Shown: piece after piece, positions 55,306-64,000 of the stretch
How positions within the stretch are numbered: position 1 is the stretch's first letter
How the letters are laid out: the number at the start of each line of letters is the position of its first letter
From: Paraphaeosphaeria minitans
Lineage: Eukaryota; Ascomycota; Dothideomycetes; Pleosporales; Didymosphaeriaceae
Reading direction: 5' to 3'
NCBI GenBank assembly: GCA_015832175.1
Contig: WJXW01000005.1
Coordinates: 1,364,001-1,428,000 of the forward strand
DNA length: 64,000 bases
Program-made: the position numbers and the translations under genes
Notes under the pieces: model-generated
What the model was told of the DNA's origin: nothing
The model's database searches: none
The model's input: the letters and a program-made list of their open reading frames with translations, nothing else

Positions 55306-58300
55306 TCAAATGAAAATCTCCAACTCGTGCCTCTTTAGACTCTCCTCCTCAAACTGCGGATAAGCAGGCACCATAGCATCCGCAGACTGTACGTACGCAT
55401 CGTTGTAGATGCGCCAGTATGGCTGTCGCACCTTGCGCGCTGGGTGGAAAAGACCCGCCCACACGTAGTTCATGACGAGCGGAGTGCCAATGGCGTTACG
55501 GATGCCCTCGATGGCCTCGATGATGCGGTCGATGACGTGCGGGCTCGTCTCGAACAGATTGGGCCAAAGGAGGTTGAGCAGATGGACCATCGCGTCTTCG
55601 CAGTCAAGGCCCACGCAGCCGAGCGCCACATGCTTGACTACCGACGCAGCTGTCTGCCGATGCACCTGATCGCGGTCGATGAGCGCGTCCTCCAGAAGAG
55701 GCGTGATGGCGTAGACGTAATCTTTGGCCATCTCGCCAATGTACTCGAACATGAAGCTGAGCGACTTCAGAACACCGTTCTGGACGTTGAGCTCGGGTAC
55801 GCGGTACTCGTTCATCAGAGCGGGAAGAACGGTGAATGGTGCGCAAGTCTCTGCCACAATGCCTATTGCGACGGCAGTACACACCCGGGACTGACGTTCT
55901 TGCACCTGCTTATTGTCAACTTGGGTTGGGGGGGTGGATAGTCATGTCGAGGCTTACTCGTAGATTGCCCAACAGTGTAGCGAGCACATCCTGCGGCCCG
56001 ATGGCCTTGGCAATGTAACCAAACGTGTTGTTCGCCGCTCGCCGAATGCCCTTCTTGTGGGCTTTTAGCATGTCCAACAGTTCAAAGCAGATACGCATCC
56101 ATTCTCGTGGGTTGACATAGTCAGCTCCACGATCGGCGATTCTGCCAACCAAATCAATCGTATTCTCCTGAACCTTCTCGTGTCGATTGCGAAGGATGGG
56201 TGTGAGTCGCGGCAAAAGGTCTTTGATCGGAGGCTGCATCGCTGCTAGACCAACGACAGTAACGATGGCTCGCAGTGCTCCGAGAATCGATCCGAGAACT
56301 TCTGGGTATTCCTCTCCGAGATACTCGTACAAAATGCTGGCTAATTTGACCAGCTGTGGGTCTTCGTCGCACTTTTGCATGACGAATGTTATGCGCGAGA
56401 TCAGGTCAGCGGCTTGCTGTCGAACCGGTGCCGCCTTGTTGTTTAGGCGGTGGATGACGACGGCAACAATCTGCGGCAGATAAGTCTTCGTCCGCTCACC
56501 AAGAGCGTTGACAACCGTGGCAAATCCGTCGATGACGATGGGATCTTCCACTGTTTGATCCTGGAAGGCCACGAGGATACCGTCAATGAGCTGTTCCTCA
56601 AGACGCTGGTCCACGTCGTGTGCCCCGAGTGTCGAGATGACCTTGTCGATGGTCTCGACGGTCATCTTGCGGTACGCTTCGTTCTCGTCCTTCATGTTGT
56701 TTACAATTCGGCCCACGATCTCAGCAACGCCTGCCTTCTGGGCCAAGTCGACTGTAGTGTCAACCACTTGTCGGTAGTTGCGCTTGTCGAGCGCCATCCT
56801 GCGCACCCAGAAGTGCTTGAAGAACTCCGGGAGCACGTTGTCTTTCAGATAGACCCGCGTTACGCCAGCAGTACCGGCGCACTGAGATACTACTTTCAAG
56901 ACAACCTTCTTCATTTCCTCGTCGGGTGACTGGAATTCCCGAATGACAATCTCCATGATCTGGCTGGTGTAGTAGTTGGAATACTCTTCGTCCATGAGCG
57001 GGATAACGTAGCCAACGGCCTTGAGGAAAGACGCCAGAGCTTTACCACGCTGCCTTCGGGCTCCAGTCCAAAGAGGATTTAGGATGTCGTCAAAAGATTC
57101 GATGCCGTAAGGCGCAGCAGCTTCGGCTAGGGCAGCCAGTGCTAGTGCGGTTACCATGCGGACCTTGGGCTGTTCGTCGTTCAGATTGTCCCCAATGCAC
57201 TCCACCAAACCCTTCAGATGCGGCAGGATAGCGCAACCCATCAGGATAGGAATCTGCTGCACGATCTTGACACCAGTGTGACGTGCATGCCACGACTTCT
57301 TGCTCCTACACACAGCCCGTAGAAACGGCAGAAGAGCCGGTATACCGAGAGCCGATGCAACCACAGCGAAAGCTCGGGCTGTCGTGTTTCGCACGTATTC
57401 GTCCTGGTGGTCCAAGTCCGGGCGCATTGTACTGATCATGTGAGCCAGACCAGCAGCTTTCGCGAGGTTGGAAATAATTTCTCGGCCCTCTACACGTGCG
57501 TAGTAGTCCTGGTCGATCAAAAGGGGCTCGATAACGACCAGGATCTTGTGGACGTAGGGTCGAACCAAGTCGTCGAGTTTGTACAAAACACGATCAATAA
57601 CCTTAACAAGCAAATGTCGCTCTTGATCCTCTAGTGTCCGCTCCATGAGCAATGGTAAGATCTGGTTGAACAGAGCTGCTGGTCCAAACTGTCGCGCATT
57701 GTCGGTAAGCTGTCGCAACGCCGTCTTTCGCATGGGCGGTGTGCCGTTCTTGACTTTCAGCAGCAACCGCATAATCTTGCGCTCCTTCAGCTCCTCCACG
57801 GTCATCTCGTTCTCATCCGCGCCGTCCGTGAGCTTTCCAAAGTACTTCATATCCTCGTTCTTGAAAAATTGTAGGTCACCGACGCCCGGGATTTCTGTTG
57901 GCAGCTGCTTCCCCATCATCGACATGCCGCTGTCCGCTTCGGGGACCAGATATCCGGAGTATCCCGTTGGAAGCGCTGGCATGCCAACTGGTCTCCTGAC
58001 CGGCTCATAGCCCGGTGGCGGGTCGAGAATCTTGTAGCCTTCGGATGGGAGCATCATGTCAAGCTGCTCATCGGAAAGCGGAGCGTTGCGTGCAGAGATG
58101 TCGGTACCGAAAGCGAAGTTGGTGGGTGCTGCAACTTTGGTGCCATTGGCGGCGGGTGCAGGCGTGGCCCTGGCCCTGGCAACGGCCGCGGTGGTGTCCC
58201 ACCGTGAACGTACAGGCTCAGCGGCCGCCGGCTCTTCGGGCTTCACTTCCTGTGGGTCTGGTGACCATCGCCCCCGCTTCTTCAATGTGGGCTCGGCCGC

Positions 58301-58903
58301 TGCCTCTTCGATCTTGGCAGGCTCCTCGGCACCACCATCATCCCACCGGCGCCGCTTGCGCTTCTTCTCCATGGGTGGTGTCTTGTTGCCATCCACTTGG
58401 GGAGCGTCGTCGTTGAGCGTGGGAACGTGATCGAGGACTTCGTTGCCGTTCTTCTCGCGGTCCTCGATGAGTCGCTGGATACGCGCCTCCTCTCGCTCTA
58501 GGTCGCGCTCCTGCATCCGCTCCTTGTACGACATGCCACCCTCGGCGCCATCAGGCGATAGTGCGCGATCGAATCGGCGGCGCTGGTAGTCGGTTTCGCG
58601 AGCGGAGATCTGGGCCTGCTTCTCGCGGGACTCGAGCATGTCGTCCTCGCCGTGCGCGTATTCGTTCAGCATGTCTGCGCTAGCAGTGTACTGTCCGACC
58701 AGCCGCCGTCCGTTGATTTCGCCGGCATCCTCCATGTCCTCATCCTCGTTGGCGGCGATGGACATGTTGTAGCCGGCATACTTGTCGACGCCGTTGTTGC
58801 CATCGTACAGGTCCTTGTCGAAGGCCTCGGTGAGCGACTGCTTGCTGGAACCACCACCAGAGCCGTTGGTGGAAACCTTGTCTCCTGCGCGCGGGCCGGC
58901 CAT
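55306..58903 (-). CDS. hsh155: Splicing factor 3B subunit 1 (SF3B1 / Hsh155 / Prp10)
   Basis: Two exons (58903-55958, 55905-55306; 52-nt intron, GTAAGC donor, AAGCAG acceptor), 1181 residues, close to fission yeast Prp10. The start is the ATG giving [18 protein letters not shown]; the frame is open further upstream but without conservation signals. The N-terminal 400 residues carry U2AF-ligand-type RW motifs ([28 protein letters not shown]) and the p14-binding-type segment around LLPEGY-like [19 protein letters not shown]. The rest is HEAT repeats, for example [50 protein letters not shown] (written here in part), [37 protein letters not shown] at the end. SF3B1 clamps U2 snRNA on the branch point in the spliceosome. 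The late intron interrupts the repeat region. Confidence 0.97.
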
Positions 58904-59275
58904 TATGCTGCAGGGTGTGGCGATTCGTTCGGGTGGGTGTTGTCGTTGGGCGTGTCGAGGGGAAACTGAGGTAAATGTTAGGTGCCGCGCTAGTTGGTGC
59001 GCACGGACCTTGTCTCCTCGATCATGTGACCTTGCCTCCTCCAGGACGCAGGCACCTGTGTATGTAATGGTCATTTCTCGAAAGAAAACAACGATATATC
59101 AGCTATCTTCACGCGCACAATGACATCATAGCTGTTTTGGACTCTAAGTCCGTGTATTACTTAGCTACCAGAAGTCCTGACCCAGCTACGTTATTTGCGC
59201 ATGCTACCGCATCTATGCTCGTGAAAATGCTCCGCTCCACCGATTACCCAGATCCACCTAGCCCGATGCATCACC
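58904..59275 (+). other. SF3B1 promoter and Uba3 3' region
   Basis: 372 nt between the SF3B1 start and the end of Uba3, both on the minus strand. Must combine the Uba3 terminator and SF3B1 promoter. No gene. Confidence 0.5.
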
Positions 59276-60739
59276 CTACTTCTTCCACACCACAGAGAAC
59301 TTGAACATCATCGGGAACGCCTTGTCCGAAATCAGCATCTCCTCCCCCTCAGCCGTCAAGTCCTTCATCTTCTTCTCCAGATTCGGTCGCGTCATGCGCT
59401 CATAGTCTGCCGCCGATTGGATGTACAGCGACTTCTCCGTAGTCCTAATGGATGGCGTCTTGAGTTGTGCCTCCGGTCGCTCCGCCAAGCTGTCCACAAA
59501 CTCCTGCAACGTCGCCTCTGGGTCGATCTGGAGCGGGCGCGCAAGAGCATCTTCACCGCACACAGGACAGTCTTCCTTCTTCTCGTACTCGAAAGTGTAG
59601 GTGTACACGGACTCGTCCCCCGTGTACATCATATAGCCGTCGGTGCCAGGGAAACCGAGGAAGGGGTTCGCGTTAGTTAGGATCTTGAAAGCTTCGTTAC
59701 AGCAGCTAGCTGCTACAATGGCATTTGTGGATGCGATGGCCGGGATGATGTTCTTCACTACGCCCTGGGTCATGCTATATGTGACTCCGGGAATGTTAAA
59801 CTCCTCTGCGCGCTTCAATGCCTTTTGGAACAGCCAAGTAATGTGCTCTGGGTCGTCGGTGTCGAGCGTGATCTCCTTGCGCTCTTCTTCCCAAGCAATA
59901 ATGTGAGCCCACTCGATACAGTGTTGTGGTTGACGCGGGATGGTAGCAAGAGTGCAAAGCGGGACGGCAGCACGCGGGGCGTGCATATCCAGCTGACACT
60001 CAATGCAGCTGGTCATCGTAGGGAAGATAACCTTCGCCTGGCCCTTAAAACCCTCAGTCCCACCGTCAATCAGCGGCTTCATGCTGTCCGGGTCGTTTCC
60101 GTCCACCATACCAACAAGCATCGAGTTGATCCACCGCCGTGCCTCGATACTGTCCAGGCCACAGACGATGAGGGCGAACTGTTTGTAATATGCTTCATCC
60201 TTGTCCTGGATCTTGCCGCAGTAAGGTGTGATGCTGACGCCTTTGACACGCTTCTCTACGAAAGCTGCAGCGACTTCGGCTTTATATTTGCCTACATCAG
60301 CGGCGCGAAAGAGGAATTGGCGGTTGAGATTGGACACATCAATCGTATCCATATCAATGACATGGATGTCCTTGAAGCCAGAAAGTGCCAAGTTCTTAAG
60401 AATTTCGCAGCCCAAACCACCAGCTCCGCTATGCATCGATTAGGTGGAGAACGGTAATACCTCAAAATGTAACTCACATGACCCTGTGATGATTAGCACT
60501 CAAACCCCCAAAAATGCGTAGACAACTCTTACAGAACTTTTGCAATCTCAAGGGTCTCATGATTTCCCGGTGCGAAGCTGTCCGGGTCCGTGAAAGGTCC
60601 TGGCCTATCTAGGATCCTATCCAAGTACTTCCTAAGCCGGTGTTAATTAATGCATGGCTCCCGGGTGGAACAGAATGTACCATCGCGTCCGAGTGCCTTC
60701 CGAGCCGTTGGGCAAAGGTGCAACATCTGCTGCTGCCAT
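59276..60739 (-). CDS. uba3: NEDD8-activating enzyme E1 catalytic subunit Uba3
   Basis: Four exons: 60739-60681, 60631-60533, 60483-60478 (only 6 nt) and 60428-59276; 438 residues. All three introns are exactly 49 nt. Exon 1 encodes MAAADVAPLPNGSEGTRTR and joins to WKYLDRILDRPGPFTDPDSF. The microexon GGTCAT completes LVI in front of the nucleotide loop G56-A-G-G-L-G. Other marks: HVIDMDTIDVSNLNRQFLFR, DSIEARRWINSMLV, GGTEGFKGQAKVI, CIECQLD and the later CPVC as zinc ligands, and catalytic C213 in PLCTLATIPR. The C-terminal ubiquitin-fold part is present. Uba3 with Ula1 activates Rub1/NEDD8 for cullin neddylation. It lies head to head with tel2. Confidence 0.97.
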
Positions 60740-61021
60740 CTTGTTTGCGTTCGTAGAAGTGAGCGGAATGAGAGTGCGCGCGTGCATATAGAAAGGTGCC
60801 AGGCGGCGAGTAGCTACCTGGGCCGCGGCGAGCATGGTCCAGGTGGAGTTTAGCCCCACCAAGCAGCATGCCAAGCTCGCCGCCAAAAGTGGCAAGATCA
60901 ACCGAGCCTGCGGCTACGGTACTTTTACTCAATGCAGATGCCGGTCAACTACTTTTGACCGTGTTGTCGGCCCCGAGATCCAACTTTGCACTGATTCCAT
61001 ATCAACCATGATCACGGCAAC
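60740..61021. promoter_or_regulatory. Shared bidirectional promoter of uba3 and tel2
   Basis: 282 nt between the start codons of two divergent housekeeping genes. The plus strand also has an open frame over this stretch (60834-61061), but it shows no conserved sequence. No clear TATA box. Confidence 0.6.
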
Positions 61022-64000
61022 ATGGACGACTTTCTCACACCAGTCTCCATCACGAACGTGAAGCGCACCCAAAATGCAAAACCTTTATTGCAAGAAGTTG
61101 GGGGCAGTGAGAAACGCAAAAGCAGCGTGATCATCGAATCCCCGGAAAAGGCTCTGGAAGTCCTCAAGGATCTACCAGACTTTGAGTCAGTCGAGAGTGT
61201 ACTCGGTTACCTCGTAGCCGAGACCGAACGCGAGGATGGACTTCACCTTATGCTCCCGGAACCAGTCGCAGCAAACATCGTATTTCAATTCGTCACTACG
61301 ACACTGCCGGACTACTGGCATATCTTGAAAGAAAGGAAAACACAGTTGCATCAAGTGGTCAGGTGTCTACAAAACCCGTGCGGTATTGGAAATGTCATGA
61401 CACGGCTGCGGCCGCTGATTGCAGACTGTCGACAAAAGAAGGCCGTCGGCGAGGCGCGAGATTCTGCATCTCATACTGTAGACCTCCTCGACATCTTAGA
61501 GAAGCTGTTGCATAGTGAACAATGCTTGATCCAGGTGTGGAGTGATATCAGAAAGCACGGGAAGAATGCAGCGCAAAAGAAGATGATATGGAGAGAATTC
61601 GTCACACAGGTTGTTTCCGGACGAATAATTTCGCTCGTAGCGGAAGCCGAAGATGTACTGAAAGAGAAGGAAGTATCTCGAACGGCGAGCTGGCTGGCGG
61701 ACGGTAGCGGATACGCGACATGGCTGGGTCGCAATGTTGCCAACCTGAGCGAAATAGAGCTCAACGAGGAGTCGGTCTTCATGGTCGCAGAGGCTTACAG
61801 CAAAGCATTAACCTTGGGCTACACGGGTCGGTCACTAGTTCAACGAGATTGGGCTACACAACTAATGCTCCCAAGATCAAATTGTTCGCTCGATGCTGCT
61901 GGTCATGATCGAAAGGGACTCTGTTACCGCCTTTGCGTCACAGCTTCATAAGATGAAAGTCTTCGAGCAGCGCAAATATCTCAATGCAATCGTAAGTGTC
62001 CTAACCAAGCAGTACCTCAACAAGATCGCCGAAAACACTGAGGTCTCTCCATCTGAGAGTTCCCCACTGCTTGCTGGTGTCACTGCCCTGATTGGCAAGT
62101 TGGTCGGAAACAGTGATACACTGAAGGAGCACATGGTCGCATCTCTAATAAAGTCTGGAATACCCGCGCTGGACGATTCGCTTGCTACTCGGAGGTGCGT
62201 CGTCGCTGTCATTGCGAAGAATGAAGGTAAGACGGTAGACCGTGACCCATTGAGTGGCATTCTTTGACATGTTCTAGGTCAACTACATACACTACTTGAA
62301 AGCAGCCTTAAAACTTTTGGGGATCCCTACTACATAAAACATACATCTGTCATACAACAAGAGGGTACGTGCTTTCGAAAGTCGAACCTTTTGAACGGTT
62401 ACTGACAGTACAGCTCTTTCTCAAACTATCGCGATAACCTGCGGTTATGTCCAGCGCTCCAAACCGTTGTTCCTCACAATGGTGGCTAAATCGAGCTACC
62501 ATACCTCTGGCATGTCCAACAGGATCGGCTCCTCGTCACCACGGGTCCGGTTCCTAGGTATAGCAGTAGGCACTGCGATTTCAAAAATGGTCGATAAACC
62601 AGAAACACAACTCAAGTTCGAACTTGAAGGTGACGAAGCTGCGGAAGCGCAATGGTATCAACGCCTCACTCATGTTGATGACAAGCTTGGAAAGATCAGC
62701 GATCTCAAGGCCCAGGAGAAGAAAACAAACAAGGAACCGGTCCGGAACAGTGCTCCTAAGCCGGTCGCCAAAAAAACCACAAAGCCTTCCATCACCGAGA
62801 TCCAAGGCCCTCGCATCGTCGAGGTACTGTCAGATGAAGATGACGATGACGATGACCTCGTCCCCTACTCGAAACCTGATTCCGACCCCGAAGACGAGAC
62901 CGACGACCCTACGGAAATTAATCGAGACAAACCTACAGCTCCCGTCTATATCCGAGACCTGATTGCTGGACTGCGTGACACAGAGAACTACGACAGGCAC
63001 GCTCTGGCACTATCCACGGCCGCACCGCTCATCCGCCGCAAAGCGAACTTCGGCTCTGAGGTGCTCGATCACATCGAGGAGCTTGCCACCATCCTTGCCG
63101 GGCTGAACAATAGCTTCGAACTGGAAAAATTCACCGAGCAGAAACAAAAAGCCCTCATCGCGGTTCTATTAGCCAAGCCAGCAGCCATGGCGCCCTGGTT
63201 CGCCCGCATCTTCTTCTCGGGCGATTACTCCCTCACGCAGCGCACCGCTCTCCTCACGACCCTCGGACTCGGCGCCCGCGAACTCGCCGGCCTGAAAGAC
63301 GACGCCACGGACGCCCTCACACCACCGGCGTCCAGCTTCCCAAGCAAGCCACTCCCCCCGCACCTGCACGCCCTTTACGCGTCCACCCCAACCCCTTCAA
63401 CACCCCTAGCACGCCTCACATCCAGCATGACCAAGCAGCTGCTCTTCCCGATCGCTGCCCAAGCCGCCGACGCCCTCACCGGCCCCTCGATCCTCAAAGT
63501 CGGCCAGTCCCGCACCTTCAGCTCGCGCATGGAGGTCGAAGCTCGCCGGTCCAAGCCCATCCCCAACGCGCTGTCCCAACTAGTCGCGGACGCTTTCTTC
63601 TTCCCATTGACAGGTCGCTGGTGGCTCGCGGTGCGCGCGTCCGCGTCGTCGATATACACGTCTGTCCACCTGCTGCCAGTGTTCCTGCACACGCTGGCGC
63701 TACTAATGCACGCGTCTGGCCCGAACACGCTCGCTCTGCCGCAGATGACGCGCGAGATGTGGGAGCTGCTGCTGGCGTGTCGTGGGCATGCGGTGGGTGA
63801 CAAGAAAGTGTTGTCGGCGGTGCTGTTTGCGCTGTTGATGCTGCTGGAGACGAATGCGGATAAGGAGCGGTTGGCGACGGAGCAGGGGAGGGAGCTGATG
63901 GAGACGCAGGAGTGGGTTAAGGGCGTTTTTCAGGGGCTGCCTGGTGGTAAGGAGGGGGAGGAGGATGAGAGGGTCAGGGTGTTGGCGGCGGGGGTGGTGG
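61022..64000 (+). CDS. tel2: Telomere length regulation protein Tel2 (TELO2), 3' end beyond the window
   Basis: Four exons within the window (61022-61826, 61876-62226, 62278-62364, 62414 to the edge) with introns of 49, 51 and 49 nt; 943 residues so far, C-terminus missing. The N-terminal helical-repeat part opens MDDFLTPVSITNVKRTQNAK and contains LPDFESVESVLGYLVAE, LVAEAEDVLKEKEVSRTASWLADG and LHKMKVFEQRKYLNAIVSVL. An acidic linker (VEVLSDEDDDDDDLVPYSKPDSD), which relatives phosphorylate by CK2, leads into the C-terminal Telomere_reg-2 domain: PVYIRDLIAGLRDTENYDRHALAL and IFFSGDYSLTQRTALLTTLGLGARELAG. Tel2, with Tti1 and Tti2, helps assemble PIKK kinases (ATM, ATR, TOR) with Hsp90. The final exon stays open to the last base. 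Confidence 0.94.

Noticed and set aside
5460..58903. Prp16 and SF3B1 in one window considered as a functional cluster of splicing genes
   Set aside because: They are 47 kb apart with many unrelated genes between; simple coincidence is enough.

Overview
The window is nuclear DNA of a filamentous ascomycete (Pezizomycotina). A Dothideomycete is likely but not proven. The evidence is short spliceosomal introns (mostly 44-69 nt, very often exactly 49) with GTAAGT-like donors, CTAAC/CTAAT branch points and TAG/CAG acceptors, pyrimidine-rich promoters with CCACCATG-like starts, and a fungal gene set (Spherulin-4, GH128, DUF1776, wax-synthase-like MBOAT, SAT4/fungal rhodopsin-like, Wss1). About 22 genes appear intact. 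Several others are broken: an MFS sugar transporter, a P450 fragment, a DHHC palmitoyltransferase relic, a frameshifted cupin, a DUF1776 gene with one internal stop, and a small basic-protein remnant.

Layout. 0-5 kb is an accessory block: Spherulin-4, decayed sugar transporter, 2OG-Fe(II) oxygenase, truncated P450. 5.4-10.3 kb is a housekeeping pair in divergent orientation: the spliceosomal helicase Prp16 and the ribosome-biogenesis WD protein Pwp1. 10.3-21 kb holds a repeat-rich spacer, a serine-rich hypothetical protein, a secreted SGNH esterase, an F-box-like protein and an Env7/STK16-type kinase. 21.5 kb carries a tRNA-Trp gene. 21.8-35.7 kb is accessory: DHHC relic, GH128 glucanase, patatin phospholipase, MBOAT, tyrosinase, rhodopsin-like membrane protein. 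36-43.6 kb has Wss1, DUF1776 and a Sel1-repeat protein. 44.8-54.2 kb has the cupin, an SDR, a glycine-zipper protein and a RING-like protein. 55.3-64 kb is a housekeeping run: SF3B1/Hsh155, Uba3 and Tel2, the last cut by the window edge.

The most unusual element is the tRNA-Trp(CCA) gene at 21470-21606. Besides the usual small intron after position 37, its D-arm is split by 53 nt with the marks of a spliceosomal intron: GTAAGT at the start, TACTAAC as branch point, CCAG at the end. Removing it restores a canonical D-stem exactly. Also notable are a 6-nt microexon in the nucleotide-binding loop of Uba3 and in-frame stops in decayed genes, at least some of them readable as CAR-to-TAR changes.

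Introns and exon joins were read by eye from splice signals and reading-frame continuity. Family assignments are from recognised motifs; no database search was run.
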